This document shows positions 46,966 through 59,000 of a stretch of DNA of 64,000 nucleotides, piece after piece; within the stretch, counting starts at the first letter, position 1, and each line of letters begins with the position of its first letter. The DNA comes from Akebia trifoliata (Eukaryota; Streptophyta; Magnoliopsida; Ranunculales; Lardizabalaceae), in NCBI GenBank assembly GCA_017979445.1, contig CM030717.1, forward strand, positions 28,585,132 to 28,649,131, given 5' to 3'. Position numbers and translations under genes: made by a program. The notes under the pieces are model-generated. The model did not search any database, had not been told where the DNA came from, and worked only from the letters and a program-made list of their open reading frames with translations.

Positions 46966-48640
46966 CTAAGTCCTCTGCTTGTCCTTCAATGACCAACCCA
47001 GATCATACAGGTTATCAATAATCCAATCAGCAAGCAACTCCACAACCTGCTGTTTTGACCTCCCGCCTTCCCAACTCCTTAAATTCTCATTGCCTTCGAC
47101 CAGGGCCAAAGGGATTGGCTCCGTAAGCAAATTTGTTTGGGTAGGATCATTTACGGCTTCAACTATGGGATTTCCTAACACCTTAACATGCTGCCCCTCT
47201 GTTTCAACACCTTCGTTGATACCCAGGCCCGCGCGGACGTCTCTACTAGGGTCAAGTTCTAAAACCTTGCTTAGTTCACCTCTCCGAACCTTCCATTCCC
47301 TCGGTGACTACCAGAAGTTCTCCTCCTTCACTCTCCACTTCGACTAGAAGAGGAGAAGTTTTCTCTAACTGCCACTGATCAGAAGCAACAAGAGTTTCTG
47401 TTAACACGGGAGTTAGGAGTTAAGCTATTAACTGGGCTTCTTGAAATCTCGTGGGCATCATACGATGACAACCACAATATAAGGCTCAACCATCTAGATC
47501 AATAACTCCTCAAGGAATATACCGTCTGTGGGCCCATTCACTCCTGAAATGGAGCAAGCCACGTGTGAGCTCACACAAGTCGCAGAAACTGCAGCTGTCA
47601 CGCACACTGCACCTACAACACCCTCGCGGATTTTGGTTTGGACCTCAACTGCCCTGCACCCCAGGCCCAACTCTCAGATCCCCACTACATCAATTGAACA
47701 AAAGCTTGTCCCACACTCTGCCAGAAACTCGTGCACAACAGACTTACCTTTGTCCTTGTAATCGCACAAGCATCACGATCATCCACGTGATCTGACCGCT
47801 TGCAATTCAAATTCAATGGCCTAGATTTAGAGGGGCCCGCTAATGCCAGACCTGTTTTGATATTACCCTCCATCGCCTTCTCAAAGTTGTCATGCGTAAA
47901 TCTCTCCACCAAGCCATTATTGATCACATCTGCCAAAACTCGAAGGCCTACAAATAGTGGTGGCCCTCTCGTCGGAATCACTAACCACCTTGGAATGTCT
48001 AATGCCCTCCAACCCACTTTAATTGTCACAACTGTCAGATCTACTAGGTTACTCTTGTCCTCTTTCACCACTAAGAGGACACCCAACATTCCTCTGATGA
48101 AGCTGAACAAATCAGCCCCCCACCTATGAAAAGGAAGTCCAACAATGTCAATCCAAGTCCCAACCTTTTTCCCAAAGCTTTGCGATGCTGTTACAATTCG
48201 CGAACCACGATTTAAGCACGACAACCTCATTGATCTTCAAGCTCTTCAGACTTTTGAAGAACTCGAGATCCCTTTTTCCTAGGCACAGAAGTATTCTCAA
48301 GTTTGGCCCACATGGCCTTAGGACATACTATGAGACAAGGGAAGCCAGGGCATTGACTGCCACATCCTCCCTGCATAACTCATGTTCTGTCGATTCACAA
48401 AGGATGGCCTATCTCCACACACCGAAAGATTCTGAGTGACCCCTCAAGTTGTTGTTTACTGGAGATCTTACTTCACTTTTGTTTTTATAGGGCAGTTCCC
48501 TCGTGAGCCCAACATCCTCTCCCTCCATACCTGCAAGTGCCACTGAGAAATTCCACCAGCCCAAGCCATCACTACCTTTAGGAATCAACAGTGACGAAAA
48601 CCAGCCTGTCCCAAAGTATTCAGGAATCTTCAAAAAGTAC
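46966..48640 (-). pseudogene. LINE ORF1-like (DUF4283-type) remnant
   Basis: The minus-strand frame 47685-48230 reads GTWIDIVGLPFHRWGADLF, the W-x-x-x-x-G-L-P-x-x-x-W motif of the DUF4283 nucleic-acid-binding domain found in ORF1 of plant LINEs. The frame 48409-48633 (IPEYFGTGWFSSLLIPKGSD) precedes it. A low-complexity part (47190-47680) and the block SKQQVVELLADWIIDN (46966-47181) make up the C-terminus. Stops and shifts make it non-functional. Bases 48641-48934 would be the 5' untranslated region. Confidence 0.72.
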
Positions 48641-48934
48641 CCAAACTCATTGCCATACCCTTCGCCGTTTTGCAGTTTCTTAGCACCACCAACTTACTCC
48701 ACAATTCTTTCCCTGGTGGCAATTTCATAGTGTCCAACACGTTGCCCAACCAACGCCTCTCATCCTAGAACAACAAAAGCACCAAGCCACCCTTACCTCT
48801 TCTCTCTACCACTCAAGTGGCCTGGTTGTTCTTCACCGAACACTTTATGATCCACTTGAGCTAGAGTGGCCCTCCCCACCAGCGAGCACACTGACCGACG
48901 TTGATTCATTGTTCACTGAGTGGATTCATTCTAG

Positions 48935-48945
48935 CAAAGACATTA
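48935..48945. repeat. LINE target-site duplication, right copy
   Basis: CAAAGACATTA, identical to 27328-27338; marks the 5' end of the LINE. Confidence 0.92.
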
Positions 48946-50020
48946 TATTAATTTTCCTAATGTTCATATTTGCTTTCGCTATCTCAACCCACATTCTTTC
49001 CATTTTTTCTATATTCGAAGGACTTCAATATTTCCTCAAATATATACATGCACTTGCTATTTTGACTTGCCTAGTTTTGTCTTACCACTCATGTCACAAA
49101 ATCTCCCTCCATGAAAATATTTCTGTGACTACTCACTATTCACCTCTTTAAAGCATGAGATGAAATAATACTATTGTTGAATCACCCACTCTTTCATATT
49201 TATTTTCTAGTTAATCATAATGTAATTAACTGCCAAAGTCGGAACAAATAGTTGAGGACGGCAACTACACCTAGGGGATGATCCACATCTATAATCTATA
49301 AATAAGAAAAAACTAAATCAGGATTTGCTTTCTTTTTCTTTTTTCTCTGATTCACAGATCTTAATCAAAAATAAGTTGAACAATTGTCCCAGACCGCTCG
49401 GTATCACAAATGAGATCAAATGCAAAAACTGGATTTAAAACCATGCAGACTAGGTAAAGTGTCAACAATAAAATCTGGGGTCTTAAAGAAAAGAATAATG
49501 CTGAAGTGACCTCAAGATTGGACCTCACATCACACACCCTGACAGGAAAGTGGATAGGAACCATAGATGCTTTTTCACTTGAGGAAAGCATCTATGGTTA
49601 CCACACACTTTCACGTCAAGATGTGCGATATGAGGCCCAATATTGAGGTCACTACAGCACAACTCCAAAGAAAATGAACGTAAACGAAGCAAGCATGAAA
49701 TATCCCACCATCATAAGAAGCTCAAACATTCACTCTTGATTTACCACACTAAGCATGCCTACACTACAATGGGAACTTAAAGAAAAAAGAAACACCAAAG
49801 AAAAAGAAAACCTGGATTTCTACCAAGTGTGATTATAAAGAATTGATCAATATATCTCAATCATCTGAAATCTTAATTGCAGCAAAACATGGATAAATAA
49901 GTTTGATCTCACTTACAAAATAGCAATCCATTTTTTTCATCTAAATTGCTGGAAACACTCTTACAGTATATCGACCTTTCACCAAACAGAAGACTAAAGA
50001 AATCCTTCAGAGTAAGTCCC
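48946..50020. other. Intergenic and 3' flank of the SURP/G-patch gene
   Basis: No gene is seen except the MITE at 49505-49653. The last 200-300 bases before 50020 should hold the 3' untranslated region of the minus-strand gene. I cannot place its polyadenylation site with confidence. Confidence 0.55.
49505..49653. mobile_element. MITE, family with GCATCTAYRGTT core (copy 3)
   Basis: Ends agtgacctcaa and ttgaggtcact are inverted and bound 149 bp. The arms pair with mismatches over about 70 bases, and aaccatagatgctttttcac faces gaaagcatctatggtt at the centre. It lies about 370 bases downstream of the stop codon of the SURP/G-patch gene. Confidence 0.85.
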
Positions 50021-50047
50021 TTAGTAATATGCTTTTCGAGGATTGTT
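50021..50047 (-). CDS. Terminal mini-exon NNPRKAYY-stop
   Basis: 27 coding bases encode NNPRKAYY and TAA, the conserved C-terminus of plant SUGP1-like proteins. Too short for ORF prediction but fixed by the acceptor and the family ending. Confidence 0.92.
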   Translation of the reverse strand, partial: NNPRKAYY

Positions 50048-53000
50048 CTGCATTAAGGAAATAATAATAACAAATATAAGAAAATAAAGGCAACCAAGGG
50101 CCTTTAGCATGGAATTATCAATAATAAGGAAAATTTTCTTTACCAGAGGGTTGGGTCTGTAACGGTAACCAAGCATCATCCTCTTCTTATACTGCTCGTA
50201 GATGTCATCTTCAGGTGTTACCTCACAAGGATGTTCTGCTCCAACCCCCAAGTTGTTTGATTTTACATTTCCTGCCATTACGGGATCTGCACGTCCACTC
50301 TTGGAGCTCCCCAGACCCTCACCTGCAAAATGCACCAGAGTTTTCTCTTGCATAACATATCAATTGCAAAAACCCTATATATAGGTACAATAGCAGGCCT
50401 AAACCAATATATAAAAATAAAATCCAATTGTGTATAAGTTTTTACGATATAATGTAATAAAGAGTATATCTGCACAAATAGAATATGGGCACGAAAAAGA
50501 GGGAAAAACCTATTCCACAAAATTAGAGGCTTTAGATATGTACATTGATGCTCAAATTTATCCTCAAACCTATCCCTGTTTATGTGCAATTATGTATTCC
50601 TGAACCTGTTCATGTGTTTATAAACTACCTATGGCATAGTATTTCATATCAACGATATCTAAGGACGAGGAGATAAAAGGAAAGAACTGTTCTGAGAATT
50701 CTTCAATGAAGAGAGATCTTAGCACTAGAAGACATAATTATAGAAAGAATGAAGATCATAGACAGATGAACTCTCGCAAAATTAGGATGACATAAGTAAA
50801 GAAGCTTTTGCATGGACGTAAAGTAGGAGTTTGGTTCAGTAAGCTTAGGAGGTCCTGTATGGAAGCATTGAGAACTTTTCCTTGAGATTTCTTCTTTTCT
50901 GGAAACAGTAGAAATTCATTTTTTAAGGAAAATTTTCCTAAGCTTCAGTATAAGAGCCTTCTCTTCTTTTGCTTTTTTTCAAAAGGTATGATGCAATTTA
51001 TTAATAACAAGGAAAAAACTGCAGTCTAGATGACCGACCACTACAAGAAGAGACAGCCTTTGTCATTTAGGCTACAAAGCAATGTTGTTAAATAGCATAT
51101 GCTGCAAGGGGGAAAAAAGAGAAAAAAATGCAGAAAATGTTTAGAAGTAATAGTTTTCTTTTTCTTTTTCTTTTGAGTCTTGCAAGTGAGAGAGTGACTT
51201 AAGTTGAGACTTGAACATTGAGAGTAATAGTGTAAGTAGAGATTAGAGAATATTCATAATTATGTGAGAATGTATTAGAAAATGTAATGAGATTTAATAG
51301 TTGGAGGCTTTGTAAGAGTTCTAAAGAGATTAGAAGGTAGAAGAGATGTTGTAAAAGGAGTATGGGGGTAGAAGTGGGACATCCATAAGAGAAAAATGAG
51401 TTTGTCATAAATAAAAAAATGTGTCCCAACAGTATGCTATCACATATTGTGCAGATAGCATACTTTTATATATGCAATGGTAGCACATGCGAAATATAGC
51501 TTGGAAAAGGCTTATGTGATTGCATATTCGCATATGTGATCGCATTTGATAACACTGCTACAAACTGAATGCCATAACAGGGCCTTTGCTGATCAAAAAG
51601 ATTCTAATTACAACAAAGATGAACAAAACATGTACATCAAGTAAAATTAACTGTTCATTAAAATTAGAAAATGATAAACAAACTATGCATTACATAAAAA
51701 CAAAGATGAACAAAGTACACAACAACTATCGTGGAATTAAACTTTAAACAATGAAATTATAGGAGAGTGATGAAGCAAAGATAAAGACAACAAACAAGGC
51801 TATCAGAATACAAAATGGCTTCATAACAGGAGGGTTGACATTCAAGCCAATATTCCTACTTAATCTATGGGTTTCACATAAGAATCTCTACATGGTTCAA
51901 ATTGACTTAGAAAAGTAAGATAACCCCCAAAATTAAAATCATTACAAACATGTACGGGAGGGTAATAACTAGTGCAAAAATAATAAGTGGTACAATAAGC
52001 ATAATCCTAGTTACAATGTCTACACCAGAGGACAATGGGTGTTTCTATCTTCTTGCACTTGCAAAGGAAGAATAGCTACTCATGTTCCAAAGGAGATCCT
52101 TTGGTGCATGATATTTGCAATTACGAGATGTTGGTTGATTATAATGGAGGCCTAAAAATACAAAACTATAGCCATGGAAGGATACTTTGGATTCAAGGAT
52201 TATATGAGAAGTCGAACGAAAACAAAGTAAATGTAGTGTAATTCTAGCATAGTTAACACTGATGAACATGAAGTACCTGAAAATGACTAGTTCTATCATT
52301 ACAGTTCAATTAGTCATAAAGAACGAGGTTGAAGAAGTTGAGAATGGAACGAGGTTACAGGCTGTCACGGAGTGATGCATACCGGTCATACTGAAGAGTG
52401 ATTTTATAACACAACAATAAGAGTGCAATGTTTTACGGGAAGGTAGAGTAGTCCTAATAGGTGATACAATAATGGGAAATCAATCGAGTTGATCTTGGCA
52501 TGTTCAACAAGAAATACAGTATCAACGAGTGCTTAAGCTGGTATTTGTTGAAACTTCTTAAAAAATAATAAGAAGATGGCTGAAAAGGAAGTCGATGGAA
52601 AGAGTAAGAAAAATTTTGAAGACATACTAAAGAAAACATAAGGCCTTTGGCCAAAAACAGAAAATTGCAGAAAAGAATTCATAAACCAACCCAAAATACT
52701 TGGGGCGTTCAACAATTGAGTGAAACCATTTGATAGTCCCTAGAAAATCATGAGCTGGTATTGGCAAAAAAGGGATACAAATATATAAATACATGAGAGA
52801 CGAAATTATGAAATATTGTTTTGCCAGAAGAGAATAAAATGCAAAACAAAGTAAATGTAAAGCAACTCTACCAATGTTTAGTTAACATGGATGAGCAGGA
52901 AATACCCAGAAATGACTAGTTCAATTACTAATAAAGAATGAGAAGTTGAGCATAAAAGTAGTGTTTGGATGGATAAAGAAGAGGTTCACTTTCAGACTGC

Positions 53001-56000
53001 ATGTTGGCAATCCAGGAACATGTTCATAAATCAGTAAAGCACAGGTAAGGAAGTTAAAATTGACGAGGGTAAGAAAAATTATAAATGAGCTCATTAAAGG
53101 TAAGGGGTGCTTTTGGATGTTCAACAGAAAAGAAGAAAAAAAAAAGTAGAAAAGGAAGACGATGAGGTAGCAAGAAACAATTTGAAGAGGCACACATAAA
53201 GAGACTTGAATAAAATGAAATGGCAGAAAGAATTCATGAAGCCAACCACATACAGTAGGGATTTGGGACCAGGCCTTGTTGATGAGTGAGTGACAAGCCT
53301 TTTAAATACATAGACACAATGACATTTACAAAACTTTAGTTGGGAAAAAAAAAATTAAACAGGCACCTCACTTGATTAATTAAGCTACAGTCAGATCAAG
53401 GCTTGTGGATGAGAGTTCAATATTTCTATGTATATGAAACATTTCGAAGGTGATTATGACAATGTTAAAACTCAACCAGTCATGGGTTCAAAATTTCAGT
53501 AAAGTCATCTGAAGTTTCAGTGGGCACAAACACAAATCATGGATTTAAAATTTCAGCCAAGTCTCATCAGTTTTCATGGATACCGATATAGAACATTTAA
53601 TCGAGTGACTAATCAAAAGTCATAATCAACTTCAACAAATGTAGAAAGTATAAATACATAGGGGAATGCTAATGTGCAGGATCTCATGGGTACATTAGCA
53701 TTCTCCACCACAATTTTTTTCCAATAATAACCCTACTCATTTTGTCTTTAAGTGAAAAAGACAAGGCTACATTAGTCTTCATAATAAATGTTTTTTTTTT
53801 ACATAATAAATATTTAATTGCATTCAGTCTTTAGATTTAAATATCTTGTTTGCAATAAATGCTTAGGAAATCAATGCAAACAAGCATTTATTATGTTAAA
53901 AGACCAACATACTCCTATCTTTTTCACTAAAAAGACAAAATGAATTAGTGAATTATTGGAAAAAAAATATGATGAGAATGTTATCGTCCCCATGAGGTCT
54001 TGGACATTTGCATTCCCCATATATATAATATATATAGAGAGAGAGAGAAAGAGTACCTTCTTTCCAACCCATTTTCGACAGAAGTTTATGCCCGACATTA
54101 TCAGCTTGGATTCTAGACCTTTCTGCAGTCTCCTTTGCAGCTTTCTGTGCAGCTGCGTCATTGCAGGTAGCTAAGAACTTCTCAAGTTCTTCTTGTGGAA
54201 TGTAATCCCCCATGTGATGGCCCTTTTTGGGTGGAGCTGCTACATTGCACAAGAAAATAAGTTAATGCGCCTTATAATTGCTGGCTTCAAGGCAAAGTTA
54301 ATGCTGCAGAGAGTAGTCAAGAAGATAGAAAGATTAAAAAAGAAAAGGTTTCTAATACACAATGGAACATCTACTTTCAATTTGAGTTGAGAAATACTCG
54401 AACAAAAATGTTTACTACAACAAATGCACAGTTGGTTCTTTTTTAATAGGTATAGGTTTAATGGTTAGAAAATGAAGTTGGGTTCAAGGGGGTCTGAACC
54501 TGGGACATAGGAACAACAATCCACATGTCTTACCACGTGGGAGCACAGCTGGTTGTCATCTGCCTTAACTATTTTATCAATAACATCAACAAGAAAGGGG
54601 GAAAAAAAAGAAAGGTAATTTTTTTTTTTATATGTAAAAAAAAAAAGGTAATGATAGATTGTAACCTGGACCTTGAAGAGAAGCAGGCGGAGGCATCTCA
54701 TCTTTTGACTGTCTAGGCTGCCTTCGTCGCTCCTCTTGTGCAGCCTTCTTCATGTAAAATTCCATCATTGCTATAGGATCTGTTGCAGGTGGAGCACTGG
54801 ATTCACCTAAAGAGACACAATATGGCCTTAATGTAAGAGATCAGTTCTGGCCACAAATCATGGTTCATAAGCAGGCCAACATATGTTCAATTCCATAGAT
54901 ATGGAAACAAAACATACCTGGAAATAAACATGCCAACATGCATAGTCATAAGAAAAAATCTTTAATCAAAATTATTTTAAGAGGCCAGTATGAATTTTAG
55001 TAACAATAATAGCATGTCAAACATCTATGTAGGACCAAGTGGTCCATGTTGCCATAATTGAAATGAAAAGTTTGAAATTGTAGCTATATTGTTATGACCG
55101 TAAGTGTAGTATATATTTTTCCTTTTCTTTTCTTCTTTTCTTATTTTCTTCTTTTCTTTTTTTTCTTTTTTGTTTTGCATTAATTTCTTAGTTTACTAGA
55201 CTATTAAACAGCAGTGAGCAAGTTGATATCACGAAGTCTCAAGGCATTCATTAGCATCAGCCACCCACCATTGAGTTTTTAATGTGGGGCGCAAATCAAG
55301 CCAACAGCCATGGGTTGCAATGGTAATTTTGTAATCATTTAGATTACCTCTTGTTTTGGTCAAGAGTTATTTTTTATCACTTATTTTTGGAAATAGTTTT
55401 AGGTTAGTTTCAAGTTAATTTTTGGTTTATTTTAGGGGTCAAATATGATTTTAAGTATTTTACATCATGTTTCTTTGGTCCTTACTTTAAGGGGTCAAAA
55501 CTTGTTGTGTGTCATTTGAAAGGTTATTCAGTTACCTATCCAAAAGAGCCTAAAATTTTGCAATTCCGATTAATTTTGAGAAAGTAATAGCTAAAATACT
55601 GATAGGGTATCAGTTTTACACTTTGGGTGGTCAAAATTTGTCGTATGCCATTTGAAAGGTTGTTTAGTTAATTGAACAAAGAGCTCAAGATTTTGTGATT
55701 CTAATGAATTTTGAGAAAGTAATAGCCAAAATACTAATAGGGTGTCAATTTTACATGGGATTGACTTATTAAGGTCAGAAGTGACAATGTTTAAGTCATA
55801 TTAGAATTATGAGTTTGAGTTAATATGTGAGAACCCATATATATATATATATTCACGCAGTTTATAGAATAAAAAGAAATTTTACAGCTCACTTCTTGAG
55901 GTTTCTCTAGTGATTGGATATGGTGTAAAGTCATCTTGGTGTGATGCCAAGAACCCTTGGTGTAATTTCAAGGTAAAACTATATATCATCTTTTTCTCTT

Positions 56001-59000
56001 TAATCTTCTTCTCCTTTATCTTCTTCTTCAATCCATTTTTTGCTTATATGTGAGAAATCAACCCATCCAAACCGTTCTTAGCTCGCAAGAAACCACCCAA
56101 ATCTATCCTATTGCAAAAAGTAAAAAACTATCCAAACTCTTTCAAAACATAAGACATATTTGATTGCAAGGCAAATCCAAGAGAAAATCATTTACCATAA
56201 CTTTTACTATTTTACCTTGTTTAAGGTAAGGTAAATCAAATTAGTGTGGAAAATGATTTGCCCAATGCCATGAGACTTGCCCTTCAAATGGGCAAATCAT
56301 TCTCACCCCCCCCCCCCCCGGGAAAATCAAATTCCAACCTGTAGGGAAAATATTTAGTGAATGGCCAGGAAAATGTTCAAAAATTATCAATCAAAAATTA
56401 AAATATATAATTAGTAAAATTAATTATAATTTAAAAAAAAAAAATTAGTAAAAATAGTAAATTTTACCATAAATCTAAAAAAAATTTATTATTGGTCAAG
56501 AAAATGTGTAAAAACCATCAACCCAAAATCAAAACATATGATTAATAAATGTAACCATAATTAAATTATTTAAGTAAAAAAAAATTAACTAAAAATCATA
56601 AAATCAGCAAAATTTACCATAAATCTAAGAAAAAAAATGTGATGAACCAATAAAATGTACAAAAATTATAGTAAATAACTATTAAACTAATTATAAATAA
56701 TTTAATCTAATTAAAAATTAGAAAAAAATTGTTTAACCAAGAAAATGTGTAAAAAGATATTCAAAATATAATTTTTTTTTAATTATTAAAATTGGATTAT
56801 TTACTTAGTAATATTTACCATAAATCTAACAACAAATTGGTGAGTAAGTAAAAATTGGGTAAAAGTTTCTGTTAGAATTTATATTATTGTAAAAAGGGCA
56901 TATTGGTCTTTAAACCAAAATTAATATAAATAGGGAGAGAGGAGGCCTCTCTCAAAAATCTCTTCACCCCCATTTTTTTTTTCTCTCCTCTTCTCCATTA
57001 ACTTAGATTTCTGCATGGTATCAGAGCACTAATCTACGATAGAGATCTAGGATTCTTCTTCTTTTCTTATTATTCCTTCAATTTTTTTTCACTTGGTTTG
57101 TTCACTTGATTTTGATCATGGTGTGAACAAAACCCCGTGTTCTAGGTCTTATTGGTGTTTGTTTCAAACCCCAATGTAAATCTAAGGTTTGGTCGAAGGT
57201 TTGTTAGTGTTTGTTTGAAGTTTCGACGCGATTGGAGCTAATTCCAAGCTTGGAGGCCGAAATCCTAACTTTTGGGTTTTTGATTTTCTTTACAACTGCA
57301 AGCTTCCATGCATCCCTACCCAAACCGCACCACTCATAGGGTCATTCCCTATCACCCTCCATCTTTATTTTGTTCGTTTGGTGCTCTGGTAAGTTTTCGA
57401 AGAAAGAAAAATCGAATTTCGAAGTCGACAAATTGTGGTTTGTGAGTTGAGTTATTTCTTATGGAATCTACTACTTCCAATGAGGATAAACAATCATGGG
57501 ATGGTGTTAGTGCTTGTGTGATAGTAGTTAAACTAAATGACACCAATTATCTTCACTGGTCATCCTCCATGATGAGATGTTAACCCCGAAGAACAGGAAT
57601 TTATGGAGACTGGGTGAGTGAAGATGTTTTAGTTATGAATTGACTTTTTGCTACTATGGAGCCGGTGATCAATGCCAACATGGTATTGTTGTCTTCAGGT
57701 AAAGCTATCTAGGATTATGTAAAGGACATGTATTTTAATGAACGGAAAGTCTTCAGAATTTATGAGATCTAAGAATCTATCTTCACCCTAAGGCAGAACG
57801 GGAAGCATGTTAGTGAGTATTACAACACTCCTCGAAGACTTTGGGAAGAGTTGGCAAAGTATCAACCTCTCACGACCAGTTTAAAAGTATAAAATAAAAA
57901 ATAAATAAATAAATAAATAATCATGAAGAATTTTATACTACAAAAAAAAAATTTAGACTGGATACTGAATTTTAATCTATTAAGGGTCAAATATTAGCTA
58001 GAGAGACTTTACCTACAACTGCCAATGCCTTTTCTCAAGTTGTATGGATTACACCTACCTCATTTGTGTCTTAGGGTTCTTCATCCCTAGTTGGTAAAGA
58101 ATCTTCCGCTCTCACCACAAGCAGCCCCCACGGTGGTGGTAGAGGACGTGGTAATCCGAGTGGTCGTGGCGATGGCCATAAAGGTCATGGAAGTCGTGGT
58201 GGTAGAGGAACTAACAACAATATGAAGTGCACATATTGTGGTTTCAATGATCATACTCAAGATTTCTGTTGGGACAAGTGGGGTAAGCCAGCTTGGGCCA
58301 GTCAAGCTAGTGAAGAGTCTCAACAGACTGGAGAGTATTATTCCATCTATGCTGGTTCAACACGGAGTATCTACTAGGGGTGCAACTTGGTTCGGTTTGG
58401 TTCGATTTAAGGTCAAATTGGAACCGAACAGACATAGGTCGGTTCCACTAAATAAGAACTAGAACCGAACCAATTTCCATTGGACCCAAACTAAATTAAA
58501 GTCGGTTTGGTTCGGTTCGGTTCGACGGATTGCAAATATTTTATAAATTATAAGTAATATTTTTTAATGAAAAAATAAACATAAAATTTCATATAATAAA
58601 TCACAGATCTATCCATAAAAAGTCATTAGTGTATCCAAAAAAGATCACTAATCTATGTACTAACTCTAAAATAATTCATAATAATTATTATATACATATA
58701 TATTTATTTATTGCATAGGGGTTCGGTTCTCGATTTAGTTCGGTTCTATACAAGCTTGATCCAAGAACCAAACCAAATTGATCAGTTCTCCATTTTCGTA
58801 ACCCAGAACCGAACCGCAACTTGTTCCAAACTAAACCAAACCACCCGAAAGCTATCGGTTTGGTTCGGTTCTCCGTTTGAACTGGACCAAGTTGCACCCC
58901 TAGTATCTAGATGTCTCAACTTCTTCGAAGTTTCTCTACCTCATTAGTACATCCAATACAGACACGCTTACCAACACAGGTAATTATGCTCATGTGGTTG

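Larger units (their letters stand above)
27339..48934 (-). mobile_element. L1-type LINE retrotransposon, split by a nested Tat composite
   Basis: A minus-strand non-LTR element bounded by the perfect 11-bp direct repeat CAAAGACATTA and ending in a poly-A run next to the left copy. Its two parts are 27339-28881 (3' part) and 45450-48934 (5' part), about 5 kb in total. The ORF2 reading frame continues across the gap when the 16.6-kb insert and one CCGGC copy are removed. ORF1-like and reverse transcriptase domains are present, the endonuclease is missing, and stops are frequent, so it is inactive. Confidence 0.93.
50323..54056 (-). other. Intron (3734 bp) splitting the G-patch
   Basis: GT-AG intron inside the G-patch glycine motif (KE-G / GEGLG). 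Contains the MITE 53661-54018, a TA/GA microsatellite, and a diverged tandem duplication (about 52200-52740 against 52835-53290). Around 50980 there is a T run followed by LINE-tail-like gatgcaatttattaataacaag. Frames inside (for example 52045-52299 minus, 52921-53193 minus) have no domain. Confidence 0.88.

Noticed and set aside
53871..54252. Two longer minus-strand ORFs around the G-patch exon
   Set aside because: They are the exon read through its splice donor, or another frame; the spliced frame with GT-AG sites and family conservation is preferred.
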